64,000 bases of DNA from an uncultured Massilia sp. (GTDB lineage: Bacteria; Pseudomonadota; Gammaproteobacteria; Burkholderiales; Burkholderiaceae). A model generated the notes under the pieces. The model did no database searches. It worked only from the letters and a program-made list of their open reading frames with translations, and had not been told where the DNA came from. Every line of letters begins with the position of its first letter. The first letter of the stretch is position 1. The stretch spans positions 56,112-120,111 of the forward strand of contig CAMLMV010000019.1 of the NCBI GenBank assembly GCA_946481275.1, read 5' to 3'. The position numbers were made by a program, and so were the translations under genes. Of this stretch, positions 26,234 through 35,469 are shown piece after piece.

Positions 26234-29200
26234 ATGGCGACGACATCCAAGACAACACGGAGACTTGACAAGGTGAACAATACCAGGAAAACAGCGATCG
26301 CCATCGGCGTCGCGCAGCTCGCGCTCATGGCGAGCGGCGCCGCGCTGGCGCAGACCGAACCGACGACCGTTGTCGTGTACGGCCAGCGCGCCGCGCTCGA
26401 TTCGGCGCAGAACATCAAGAAGAACGCGGACGAAATCGTCGACTCGATCGTCGCCGACGACATCGGCAAGCTGCCGGACAAATCGGTGACGGAAGTGCTG
26501 CAGCGCGTGGTCGGCGTGAGCATCGACCGTACGATGAACCGGGTCGACCCGCAGCAGGGCGTGGGCGACAGCGTCAACCACTATGCGGCGGAAGGCACGG
26601 GCGTGTCGATCCGCGGCCTGGGCGCGGGCCAGGTCCGCTCCGAGTTCAACGGCCGCGACGCGTTCTCCGCCAACGGCGGCCGCGCGCTGAGCTTCGAGGA
26701 CGTGCCGCCCGAGCTGATGGCCGGCGTGGACGTATACAAAAACCCGTCCGCCGAACAGATCGAAGGCGGCATCGGCGGCCTCGTGAACCTGCGCACCGCG
26801 CTGCCGTTCGATTCGAAGGGACGCAAAGTGTCGCTGTCGACCGAGGTGTCCCGTTCGTCGCTGCGCCAGAAGACCGCGCCGCCGTCCGCGTCCGGCCTGT
26901 ACTCGGACCGCTGGGACACGCGCTTCGGCCAGGTCGGCGTGCTGGTCGACCTCGCGCACTCGAAAATCGCCAACCAGAGCGACAGCCTGTCGATCGCCCC
27001 GTACAGTTCGCGCGACGACCTCGTGCCCGGCAAGCGCGTGTGGGTCACCCCGTCCGCCAGCTGGGGGCAGAACACCTTCGACCGCACCCGCGACGGCCTG
27101 TACGGCGCGCTGCAGTGGAAGAAGGGCGACTTCGGTTCGTACGTGACCTTCCTGCGTTCGCGCTACAGGCAGCACTCGGACGAGCATTCCTACTTCGGCG
27201 GTACGAATCCGGCCACGCTGACGCTGGACCCGGGCGCCACCTACGACGCCAATGGCGCGCTGTTGACCGGCACGCTGCACGACACGACCAACAGCGGTCC
27301 GGGCTTCGGCACGGGCCTCGGCTTCGGCACCGATGCGCGCGCGAGCGGCCGCACGTCCGATACGCGCGACGTGTCGTGGTCGGGCACGTGGCGCGCCAGC
27401 GAGGCGTGGAGCTTCAAGGCGGACCTGCAGCACGTGCAGGCCACGACGGACGGCTACGACAACACGGTCGGCCTGGGCGGCTGGGTGCCCGGCCAGACGG
27501 TCGACCTGCGCGGCGGCATGCCGACGATCTCGTTCGACCAGGCCTCGCGGGCGTACCTGGCCGATCCGTCGCACTACTACTGGGGCTTCACGCAGGTGCA
27601 CCACGACGTGGCGAAGGCGCAGATGAACACGGCGCGCCTGGACGCCAAGTACACGTTCGACCATCCGATCCTCAACGACCTGCGCTTCGGCGTGCGCGTG
27701 ACCGACCGCTCGGCGGTGACGCAGTCCACCCACGACTCCGAATGGGTCCAGATCTCGCAGGGATGGGCGGTCGGCAACCAGGCGTGGCAACCGCTGGCCC
27801 AGTTCGCCGGCCTGGGCGACCCGCGCTTCGCCAAGGGCTTCAACCTGCACCAGTTCAAGAACTTCTTCGGTGGTTCCGCGGCGTCGCCGGTACCGGTGAT
27901 CGTGCCCGACGCCTCGCTGGCCAACTCGGTCGACGCCGTCAACAAGCTGCACGACTACTACACGATCCTGTGCAACGAAGCCAACGCGACCGGCCGCAGT
28001 AACGATTGCAGCTACAAACCGCCGAAGTTCGGCGACGCGATCGGCCTGAACGACCAGCACGAACGCACGCAGGCCGCCTATGCCCAGCTGCGCTTCGCAT
28101 TCGACAAGCTCGCGTATCCCATCGACGGCAACATCGGCGTGCGCGTCGTGCGGACCAATCCGAAATCGATCGGCTACACGCTGTTCACGCCGCCGAACAA
28201 GCCGCTGCCGCCGGGCGTGCCGGACATTCCGGCGCAGTCGGAGAAGCAGACCTTCGAGAGCACCTACACGCGCGTGCTGCCGAGCCTGAACCTGAAACTG
28301 AAGGCCAGCGACGAGCTGCAGTTCCGCCTCGGCCTGTCGAAGGGCATGTCGCGTCCGGACTTCTACCTGCTGCAGGCCTACACGACGCTGGGCATGGACA
28401 TCAAGACGCACACGCCACCCGGCGACGACCAGAAGCCGGTGGTCGACTCGATCGCGTACAACGGCCAGCTGCGCGGCAATACGTCGCTCCGTCCGGTCAT
28501 GGCCACCAACCTCGACCTGACGGCGGAGTATTACTTCGGCCGCGCCAGCTCGGCGACGTTCGGCGTCTTCAACAAGCGGCTCAAGGACGTCATCATCGCG
28601 CAGACGACGGTCTACCCGCTGAAGGACGTCACGGGCCAGACGCACGACTTCATGGTCACGGGTCCGGTGAACGGCATGGATGCCCGCGTCAGCGGCGTCG
28701 AGGCGGGCTTCCAGACCTACTTCGACAAGCTGCCCGGCCTGTTCTCGGGCCTCGGGGTGTCGAGCAACTTCACGTACATCGACAGCAGCACGACGTACCA
28801 CAACCCGGTCAACGGCACCTGGTGTACGCCGAAGGACACGCTGATGGCCAACATGATCCGCAACCTGCAGGGCTGCGACACGGACGGCAAGGTGTTCGGC
28901 GACATGCCGCTGGTGGGCCTGTCGAAGAATTCGTACAACGTGGCGCTGTTGTACGACAAGGACGCGGTGTCGCTGCGCCTCGCGTACAGCTGGCGCTCGA
29001 AGTATCTGCAGTCGACCAACTCGTGGGGCACGGCCGGCAACGATGGCATCGACCGCAACCCGGACAGCCCGAACTACGGCAAGGGATACTCCGTCAACTA
29101 CGGCCTGCCGACCTGGGGCGGCGCATACGGCCAGCTCGACCTGGGCTTCCAGTACAAGTTCACGGACCACCTGCGCCTGGGCGGCCAGGTGGGCAACCTG

Positions 29201-29308
29201 ACGAACCAGGTCTACCGGCAGTACATGCAGCAGCAGGTCGGCATGAAACTGCACAACGCCTTCTACACGGGCCGTACCTTCAGCGCCCAGATGAACTACA
29301 CGTTCTAA
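26234..29308 (+). CDS. TonB-dependent receptor for oligosaccharide uptake
   Basis: Outer-membrane receptor of up to 1024 residues. The N-terminus has a signal peptide (TAIAIGVAQLALMASGAALA, cut before QTEP). The plug domain follows (AADSIVADDIGKLPDKSVTE-like region at about 65-90, then SIRGLGAGQVRSEFNGRD), then a 22-strand barrel ending in the aromatic TFSAQMNYTF. The pattern is that of the CAZyme-linked TonB receptors of Caulobacter, Xanthomonas and Massilia. ATG 26234 has no ribosome site; an in-frame GTG at 26273 has GGAG 10 nt upstream and gives a cleaner signal peptide, so it may be the real start. Expected substrate: xyloglucan oligosaccharides, by context. Confidence 0.92.
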   Translation: MATTSKTTRRLDKVNNTRKTAIAIGVAQLALMASGAALAQTEPTTVVVYGQRAALDSAQNIKKNADEIVDSIVADDIGKLPDKSVTEVLQRVVGVSIDRTMNRVDPQQGVGDSVNHYAAEGTGVSIRGLGAGQVRSEFNGRDAFSANGGRALSFEDVPPELMAGVDVYKNPSAEQIEGGIGGLVNLRTALPFDSKGRKVSLSTEVSRSSLRQKTAPPSASGLYSDRWDTRFGQVGVLVDLAHSKIANQSDSLSIAPYSSRDDLVPGKRVWVTPSASWGQNTFDRTRDGLYGALQWKKGDFGSYVTFLRSRYRQHSDEHSYFGGTNPATLTLDPGATYDANGALLTGTLHDTTNSGPGFGTGLGFGTDARASGRTSDTRDVSWSGTWRASEAWSFKADLQHVQATTDGYDNTVGLGGWVPGQTVDLRGGMPTISFDQASRAYLADPSHYYWGFTQVHHDVAKAQMNTARLDAKYTFDHPILNDLRFGVRVTDRSAVTQSTHDSEWVQISQGWAVGNQAWQPLAQFAGLGDPRFAKGFNLHQFKNFFGGSAASPVPVIVPDASLANSVDAVNKLHDYYTILCNEANATGRSNDCSYKPPKFGDAIGLNDQHERTQAAYAQLRFAFDKLAYPIDGNIGVRVVRTNPKSIGYTLFTPPNKPLPPGVPDIPAQSEKQTFESTYTRVLPSLNLKLKASDELQFRLGLSKGMSRPDFYLLQAYTTLGMDIKTHTPPGDDQKPVVDSIAYNGQLRGNTSLRPVMATNLDLTAEYYFGRASSATFGVFNKRLKDVIIAQTTVYPLKDVTGQTHDFMVTGPVNGMDARVSGVEAGFQTYFDKLPGLFSGLGVSSNFTYIDSSTTYHNPVNGTWCTPKDTLMANMIRNLQGCDTDGKVFGDMPLVGLSKNSYNVALLYDKDAVSLRLAYSWRSKYLQSTNSWGTAGNDGIDRNPDSPNYGKGYSVNYGLPTWGGAYGQLDLGFQYKFTDHLRLGGQVGNLTNQVYRQYMQQQVGMKLHNAFYTGRTFSAQMNYTF

Positions 29309-29328
29309 GCGTCCCGCTGCGGAACAGG

Positions 29329-29358
29329 CCTCCCGCGATCTTTGCCGGTTGCGGGAGG
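29329..29358 (+). promoter_or_regulatory. intercistronic hairpin between receptor and GH35 genes
   Basis: CCTCCCGC (29329-29336) pairs with GCGGGAGG (29351-29358) over a 14-nt loop, with no T-run after it. In a receptor-GH35-GH51 message it would more likely stabilise the upstream RNA or tune relative expression than stop transcription. Confidence 0.45.
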
Positions 29359-29387
29359 TCGTTGCATTCAACTGACCGGATCCTCAT

Positions 29388-31034
29388 ATGAAAAAATTCC
29401 CTTGTCACCTGCTGGCCGCGCTCGCCCTGATCTCCACCCAGGCGCTGGCCGCCGCCCCGCTGCCGCGCCTGGTCCAGCAAGACGGCCGCTACGCCCTGAT
29501 GGTCGACGGCAAGCCGTTCACCATGCTGGGCGTGCAGGCCCATAACTCAAGCAATTATCCGAATGCGCTGCCCAAGGTCTGGGCCGCGGTCAAGGATGCC
29601 CACGCCAACACGCTCGAGATTCCCGTGGCCTGGGAACAGATCGAGCCCGTCGAGGGCAAGTTCGATTTCGGCTACGTCGACACGCTCGTGGCCGAAGCCC
29701 GCCGCAACGGCGTGCGTCTCGTGCTGCTGTGGTTCGGCACCTGGAAGAACACGGGCCCCGCGTACACGCCCGAATGGGTCAAGTTCGACGACAGCCGCTT
29801 CCCGCGCATGCTCGGCCGCGACGGCAAGGCCAGCTACTGCCTGTCGCCGCTGGGCGAGCAGACCCTGGCGGCCGACAGGAAGGCGTTCGTCGCCCTGATG
29901 CGCCACCTGAAACAGATCGACGAAGCGCAGCGCACGGTGATCATGGTGCAGGTCGAGAACGAGGTCGGCACCTACGGCACCGTGCGCGATTTCGCACCGC
30001 GCGGCGAGGCGGCGTTCCGCCAGCCGGTGCCAGCGGCCGTCCTCGCGCGCAAGAAGCCGCCCGTGCCCGGCGCCGCCAGCGGCACGTGGTCCGAGGTGTA
30101 CGGCCCGTATGCCGACGAGTACTTCCACGCCTGGGCCGTGGCCAGCTACATCGAAGAGATCGCGAAGGCGGGACGCGCCGTGTACGACCTGCCGATGTTC
30201 GTCAACAATGCGCTGCGCGATCCGCTCGAACCGCTGGCGCCGTGGAAGGGCAACTTCGCCAGCGGCGGTCCGACGTACGATGCGATCGACATCTACAAGG
30301 CGGCCGCCCCGCACATCGACGTCGCCGGTCCCGACCTGTACGCGCCGCAATCGAACAGCGTCGCGGCAACGCTGGACAAGTTCCAGCGCCCGGACAACGC
30401 GCTGTTCGTGCCGGAGATGGGCAACGCGGCGGCGTATGCCCGCTATGTCTACCGGATCCTCGGCGCCGGGGCGATCGGCGTGGCGCCGTTCGGCATCGAC
30501 TATGCGGACTACAGCAATTATCCGCTGGGCTCCAAGCGCACGGACAAGAGCATGGTCGAGCCGTTCGGGATCATCTATGCCGCATTCGCGCCGCTGGCGC
30601 GGCAGTGGGGGCGATGGGCGCTGGAGGGCCGCACGGCCGGCATCGCGGAAGGCGACGACCGCAAGCCGCAGTCGCTGGTGCTGAAGGACTGGGGCGTCTC
30701 CGCCTCGTTCCGCGAATGGCAGTTCGGCACGATGGGCGCGGACGCCAAAGAGGAAGACTACCCGCCCGGCACCGCCACCCCGAACGGCGGCGCGGCCTTC
30801 GCCCGGATCGGCGACGACGAGTTCATCGTGATCGGGCAACACGTCCGCCTGCATTTCTGGCCGGCCGGCGCCAACGAAGGCAAGAAGTTCATGTTCGCGC
30901 GCGTCGAGGAAGGGCAGTTCGACGCCCGGGGCCGCTGGCAAATGGAACGCAACTGGAACGGCGACCAGGTCGACCACGGGCTGAACCTGCCCGCGCGGCC
31001 CACGATCCTCAAGATCCGGCTGCGCGCGTACTGA
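29388..31034 (+). CDS. GH35-type beta-galactosidase with DUF5597 domain
   Basis: A 548-residue exported enzyme with a Sec signal (LAALALISTQALA). The TIM barrel shows the family motif VQVENEVGTYG with the likely acid/base Glu192 and a later PEMGN that may carry the nucleophile. The C-terminal 180 residues fit the DUF5597 module. The architecture is that of the GH35 enzyme in the Cellvibrio xyloglucan locus, which removes galactose from xyloglucan side chains. Likely periplasmic. It lies 79 bp after the receptor gene and 16 bp before the GH51 gene, so all three are probably co-transcribed. Confidence 0.88.
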   Translation: MKKFPCHLLAALALISTQALAAAPLPRLVQQDGRYALMVDGKPFTMLGVQAHNSSNYPNALPKVWAAVKDAHANTLEIPVAWEQIEPVEGKFDFGYVDTLVAEARRNGVRLVLLWFGTWKNTGPAYTPEWVKFDDSRFPRMLGRDGKASYCLSPLGEQTLAADRKAFVALMRHLKQIDEAQRTVIMVQVENEVGTYGTVRDFAPRGEAAFRQPVPAAVLARKKPPVPGAASGTWSEVYGPYADEYFHAWAVASYIEEIAKAGRAVYDLPMFVNNALRDPLEPLAPWKGNFASGGPTYDAIDIYKAAAPHIDVAGPDLYAPQSNSVAATLDKFQRPDNALFVPEMGNAAAYARYVYRILGAGAIGVAPFGIDYADYSNYPLGSKRTDKSMVEPFGIIYAAFAPLARQWGRWALEGRTAGIAEGDDRKPQSLVLKDWGVSASFREWQFGTMGADAKEEDYPPGTATPNGGAAFARIGDDEFIVIGQHVRLHFWPAGANEGKKFMFARVEEGQFDARGRWQMERNWNGDQVDHGLNLPARPTILKIRLRAY

Positions 31035-31050
31035 GAGCGGAGGCCCTTGC

Positions 31051-32607
31051 ATGAATATTCTTCGCCTGTGCGCGCTTGCGGTCTGCGCCGCCGCGTCCAC
31101 CTTCGCCGCCGCCGCGCAGGTCGGCGTCACGGTCGACGCGGGCAAGCCGGGCCCCGTCATCAGCCGCTACGTGTACGGCCAGTTCGCCGAGCACCTCGGC
31201 ACCGGCATCTATGGCGGCCTGTGGGTCGGTCCCGACTCGACGATCCCCAACACGCGCGGCTGGCGCAACGACGTCGTGGCCGCGCTGAAGACGCTGCACG
31301 TGCCGCTCGTGCGCTGGCCCGGCGGCTGTTTCGCCGACCAGTACCACTGGCGCGACGGCATCGGCCCGCGCCGGGAGCGTCCCGTGCGCATCAACACGAA
31401 CTGGGGCGGCGTCGACGAGGACAATGCCGTCGGCACGCACGAATTCTTCGACCTCGTCGAGCAGCTGGGCGCGGACGCCTACGTCAACGGCAACCTCGGC
31501 ACCGGCACCGTGCAGGAGATGTCGGAATGGATCGAGTACATGACGGCGGACGGCACGTCGGGCCTCGCCCGGCTGCGCGCCCGCAACGGCCACGCGGCGC
31601 CGTACAGGATCGCGTTCTTCGGCGTCGGTAACGAAGCCTGGGGCTGCGGCGGCAATATGCGGCCGGAGCAGTATGCCGACGCCTACCGCCGCTACGCGAC
31701 CTTCCTGCATCCCGGCGGCGGCAACGACACGCAATTCATCGCCGCCGGCGGCCACGACGAGGATACGAACTGGACCGAGTACCTGAGCCAGCATATCCAC
31801 GGCTGGGGCGTGCGCGCCCACGGCATCTCGTTCCACTACTACACGTCGCCCGGCGCGGACGCGAACGGCAAGTATGGCGCGACCGGCTTCGACGAAAGCC
31901 GCTGGATCCACACCTTGAGCGAGACGCGGCGCATGGAAGGATTCATCGCCGCCAACGTCGCGAAGCTGGACGCGCAGGACCCGCAGAAGAAGCTCATGTT
32001 CGCCGTCGACGAGTGGGGCACGTGGTACGACGCGGAGGAGGGCAGCCGGTCGGGCTTCCTCCAGCAGCAGAACTCGCTGCGCGACGGGCTCGTCGCGGCC
32101 CTGAACTTCAACATCTTCCACGCCCATGCGGACCGCGTGCGCATGACGAGCATCGCGCAGATGGTGAACGTGCTGCAGGCGATGGTCCGCACGGACGGCG
32201 CGCGGATGGTGCTGACGCCGACCTACCACGTATTCCGCATGTACGTGCCGTTCCAGGATGCCGTCTCGGTGCCGGTGACGCTGGCGCACAATCCGCTGTA
32301 CACGTTCGGCGCCGACGCGATCCCGGCCGTCAGCGCGTCGGCGGCGCGCGGCAAGGACGGCAAGCTCTATCTCGCGCTCGTCAACACGAACCCGCGCGAA
32401 ACGGCCGACGTCACGGTCGACGTGAGCGGCACCGCCGCGCGCGGGGCGGCCGGTTCCGTGCTGACGGCAGGCGCGATGGACGCGCACAATACGTTCGCCG
32501 CGCCGGACGCCGTCAGGCCGGCGCCGTTCCAGGCCGCGGCGCGGGACGGCAGGCTGGTGCTGTCCCTGCCGGCGAAGTCCGTCGTGGTCGTCGCCGTGCA
32601 GGAGTAG
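31051..32607 (+). CDS. GH51 alpha-L-arabinofuranosidase
   Basis: A 518-residue exported enzyme (signal peptide ending TFAAAAQ). Family signatures seen: YVYGQFAEHLGTGIYGGLW, LVRWPGGCFADQYHW, the acid/base Glu in FFGVGNEAWGCGG and the nucleophile Glu in FAVDEWGTWYD. It removes arabinofuranosyl residues from arabinoxylan, arabinan or the arabinosylated xyloglucans of some plants. It is the last gene of the receptor-GH35-GH51 run and meets the GH3 gene tail to tail with 5 bp between. Confidence 0.92.
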   Translation: MNILRLCALAVCAAASTFAAAAQVGVTVDAGKPGPVISRYVYGQFAEHLGTGIYGGLWVGPDSTIPNTRGWRNDVVAALKTLHVPLVRWPGGCFADQYHWRDGIGPRRERPVRINTNWGGVDEDNAVGTHEFFDLVEQLGADAYVNGNLGTGTVQEMSEWIEYMTADGTSGLARLRARNGHAAPYRIAFFGVGNEAWGCGGNMRPEQYADAYRRYATFLHPGGGNDTQFIAAGGHDEDTNWTEYLSQHIHGWGVRAHGISFHYYTSPGADANGKYGATGFDESRWIHTLSETRRMEGFIAANVAKLDAQDPQKKLMFAVDEWGTWYDAEEGSRSGFLQQQNSLRDGLVAALNFNIFHAHADRVRMTSIAQMVNVLQAMVRTDGARMVLTPTYHVFRMYVPFQDAVSVPVTLAHNPLYTFGADAIPAVSASAARGKDGKLYLALVNTNPRETADVTVDVSGTAARGAAGSVLTAGAMDAHNTFAAPDAVRPAPFQAAARDGRLVLSLPAKSVVVVAVQE

Positions 32608-32612
32608 GGGCG

Positions 32613-35216
32613 TCAGAACGACGGCAGGCCGCGGCGGCCCTTCACGTCGACCTTCAGCGCGGCGCCCGCGGTCCGCGGGCCGGGCTGGCCGCCGCCGATC
32701 CACACCGTGGCCCGGCCCGGCTCGACGCTGCGCTTGCCGGCCGCGTCGACCGTGCTCAGGGCCTTGCCGTCCAGGTCGAACGTCAGCCGGCGCTTCTCGC
32801 CCGGCTGCAGCGTGACGCGGGCGAAGCGGACGAGCGCGCGGTTGGGCGCCGCGGGACCGGAGCGGGCGACGTACACCTGCACGACCTCGTCGCCGGCACG
32901 GGGACCGTCGTTCTTCACGTCCACGGCGACCTTGAGGGCGCAGCCGGCGCACACGGTCCTCGGTGCGGGCGCGGCCAGCTTGTACGAGAAATGCGTATAG
33001 CTCAGGCCATGGCCGAACGGGTACAGCGGTTCGCCCTTGAAGTACTTGTACGTCCGGCCCTGCATACCGTAGTCCTTGAACGGCGGCAGGTCGGCGGCGG
33101 ATCGATAGAAGGTCACCGGCAGGCGGCCGGCCGGGCTGAAGTCGCCCGCGATCAGTTCGGCCACGGCCTGGCCGCCTTCGCCGCCCGGATACCAGGCCTG
33201 GATGATGGCCGGCACGTGCCTGTCGGCCCAGTTCAGCGCCACCGCGCTGCCGCTCATGTTGACGAGTACCAGCGGCTTGCCGAGCGCGCCCAGGCGTTCC
33301 AGCAGCGCTTCCTGCGGCGCGGGCAGGTCGAGGCTCGTGCGGTCGCCGCCCGCGAAGCCCGGCGCGTTGACGGCCATCTCCTCGCCCTCCAGCTGCCACG
33401 TCAGGCCGCCCGCGAACACGACGAGATCCGCTGCGCGCGCCGCTTCCAGCGCGGCCGTGTCGTCGAAGCTGGGCCGTGTCCACTGCAGCATCTGTTCGCC
33501 GTCCCAGCCGATCTGACGCGCCTCGATCTCGATCCGGTACACCTTGCCGGCCGCGAGTTCGACCGGGGTGTTCGACGTCGGCCAGGCGATGTCCCACAGG
33601 TCCGTGACGAGGCGTCCGTCGACGCGGATGCGATAGCCCTGGCCGCCTTTCAGCCGCAGGTGATGCGGGCCCGTCTCCGCGGCGCGCAGGTAGCCGCTCC
33701 AGCGCGTGGAGGTCTTGCGGTCGAACCGGTCCGGCCAGCCCCACCTGAATGCCGCCTGCGTGCCCGTGTCGACCGCGGCCGGCGCGCCCGCCAGGTCGAG
33801 GTTGTCGAACCGTTCCGTGCGTACGCCGGGCTGGGTGCAGCCGGCGTCCAGGCACAGCGCGCCGGCCGGCACGTCCTGCAGCGGCGGCGCGACCCAGCCC
33901 GTGCCTTCCACGAACGTGACCTGCGCCTGCGGGAAGCGGGCGCGCAGGCCGGCCAGCACCGTGACCGGCTTCGACGGGGTGCCGCTGTAGTTGCCGACCA
34001 GCGCGTCGACGCTGTCGGCGTTCGGGCCGATCACGGCGATGCGGCGCGGCGCTGTCTTCAACGGTAGCAGGCCGTCGTTCTTCAGCAGCACGAGCGACTG
34101 GCGCGCCGCTTCCAGGTTCAGGCGCCGGCCGGCAGGGGTGTCGTAATCCTTCGCCGTGATGCCGGCATAAGGGCGCGGCGCATCGAGCAGGCCGAGGCGG
34201 ATGCGCGCTTCCAGCAGGCGCAGCACGGCGCGGTCGACGTCGGCCTCGGCCAGCAGGCCTTGCCGGACGGCGCGCACGGTCGTGGCGGGCGTCGCCGTGG
34301 GGCTGTTGCCGAATTCGCACATCACGTCGGTGCCCGTTTTGATGGCCGCCGCCACGGCCCGTTCCGGCGTGTCGACGTAGCGGTGCGCGCCTTCCGAGTG
34401 GATATCGGCGATGGCGCCGCAGTCGGACACGACATGGCCCTGGAACTTCCACGCATCGCGCAGGAGATCCTTGAGCAGGGGAGCGCTGGCACAGGCCGGC
34501 AAGCCGTTCACCGCGTTGTACGCGCACATGAGGGACAGCACGTGCCCCTCGGTGACGGCGGCGTGGAACGCGGGCAGGTACGTTTCCGTCAGGTCGCGCG
34601 GGGAAGGATGCACGTCCTCGCGGTGGCGGTCGGCCTCCGGCCCGCTGTGCACGGCGAAGTGCTTGACCGTCGCCGATACCTTGGGTGCGTCCGGGTCGGC
34701 ACCCTGCAGGCCGCGGATGTAGGCCACGCCCAGGCGCGACGTCAGGTACGGGTCTTCGCCATAGGTTTCCTGGCCGCGGCCCCAGCGCGGATCGCGGAAG
34801 ATGTTCACGTTCGGCGACCACACCGTGAGGCCGCGGTACAGGTCGGAGCCGCCGTCGGGGTGCACGGTTTCCAGGTACTTGGCGCGGAATTCGGTGCCGA
34901 CGGTGTCCGCGACGCGTTCGGCAAGCGCGGCGTTCCAGGTGGCGGCCAGGCCGATCGCCTGCGGGAACACGGTGGCGTTGCCGGCCCGCGCGACGCCGTG
35001 CAGGCCTTCGCTCCACCAGTTGTAGGCCGGAATGCCGAGCCGCGCGATGGCGGGTGAAGTGGATTGCAGCTGGCCGGCCTTTTCGTCCAGCGTCATGCGG
35101 GCCAGCATGGCTTGCGCCCGCGCGGCGGGATCGGCCTGCGCGGCGGCGGCGGGCAGGGAGAGCGTCAGGGTGACCGCCGCCGCGAGGGCGGTCAGGGAAA
35201 GATGTCGAGGTGTCAT
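32613..35216 (-). CDS. GH3 beta-glucosidase/beta-xylosidase with PA14 insert
   Basis: An 867-residue exported enzyme with signal peptide (VTLTLSLPAAAAQA). The GH3 N-domain has NWWSEGLHG, KHFAVHSGPE and the nucleophile Asp265 in HVVSDCGAI. A PA14 domain is inserted at about 455-600 (GWPDRFDRKTSTRWSGYLRA), followed by the second GH3 domain and a C-terminal fibronectin-III-like domain. PA14-containing GH3 enzymes act on the non-reducing ends of beta-glucans or xylo-oligosaccharides, and the PA14 part narrows substrate size. In this locus it would remove glucose or xylose from trimmed xyloglucan oligomers. Transcribed opposite to its neighbours; I found no shared-type promoter in front of it. Confidence 0.92.
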   Translation of the reverse strand: MTPRHLSLTALAAAVTLTLSLPAAAAQADPAARAQAMLARMTLDEKAGQLQSTSPAIARLGIPAYNWWSEGLHGVARAGNATVFPQAIGLAATWNAALAERVADTVGTEFRAKYLETVHPDGGSDLYRGLTVWSPNVNIFRDPRWGRGQETYGEDPYLTSRLGVAYIRGLQGADPDAPKVSATVKHFAVHSGPEADRHREDVHPSPRDLTETYLPAFHAAVTEGHVLSLMCAYNAVNGLPACASAPLLKDLLRDAWKFQGHVVSDCGAIADIHSEGAHRYVDTPERAVAAAIKTGTDVMCEFGNSPTATPATTVRAVRQGLLAEADVDRAVLRLLEARIRLGLLDAPRPYAGITAKDYDTPAGRRLNLEAARQSLVLLKNDGLLPLKTAPRRIAVIGPNADSVDALVGNYSGTPSKPVTVLAGLRARFPQAQVTFVEGTGWVAPPLQDVPAGALCLDAGCTQPGVRTERFDNLDLAGAPAAVDTGTQAAFRWGWPDRFDRKTSTRWSGYLRAAETGPHHLRLKGGQGYRIRVDGRLVTDLWDIAWPTSNTPVELAAGKVYRIEIEARQIGWDGEQMLQWTRPSFDDTAALEAARAADLVVFAGGLTWQLEGEEMAVNAPGFAGGDRTSLDLPAPQEALLERLGALGKPLVLVNMSGSAVALNWADRHVPAIIQAWYPGGEGGQAVAELIAGDFSPAGRLPVTFYRSAADLPPFKDYGMQGRTYKYFKGEPLYPFGHGLSYTHFSYKLAAPAPRTVCAGCALKVAVDVKNDGPRAGDEVVQVYVARSGPAAPNRALVRFARVTLQPGEKRRLTFDLDGKALSTVDAAGKRSVEPGRATVWIGGGQPGPRTAGAALKVDVKGRRGLPSF

Positions 35217-35343
35217 GGGCGTAGGTGATGGGTTGGCGCGCGGATGCTAACACCGGTGCGGCCGTGCGCCGCCGCCGTCCGGGGCCGCTGGTAAAAATTC
35301 TGCCGGCGCTGCGGAATTTCATGTCGGGCCGCGTGCACGCTCC

Positions 35344-35405
35344 GGGATTTCGTGGATCGACTGAGGGTTTTCGAAATTGCCGCCGTATGGACAGTCTCAC
35401 AGAAT
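35344..35405 (+). promoter_or_regulatory. shared-type promoter C, in front of the GH74 gene
   Basis: Direct repeats GGGATTTCG (35344-35352) and GGGTTTTCG (35365-35373), 21 bp apart, 3 bp gap, -35 TTGCCG (35377-35382), 17-bp spacer, -10 CAGAAT (35400-35405). Predicted start about 35412, giving a leader of about 58 nt. Confidence 0.8.
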
Positions 35406-35469
35406 GTATCGAACCCGGCGGGCGCGCCTGTTGCGGGTACGTCATCACCATCATTTTGGAGACACAAAC

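Noticed and set aside
26072..29371. Long minus-strand open frame opposite the TonB receptor
   Set aside because: Mirror frame of a real gene, with composition dominated by Val, Arg, His and Gln; it also crosses the small RNA terminator.
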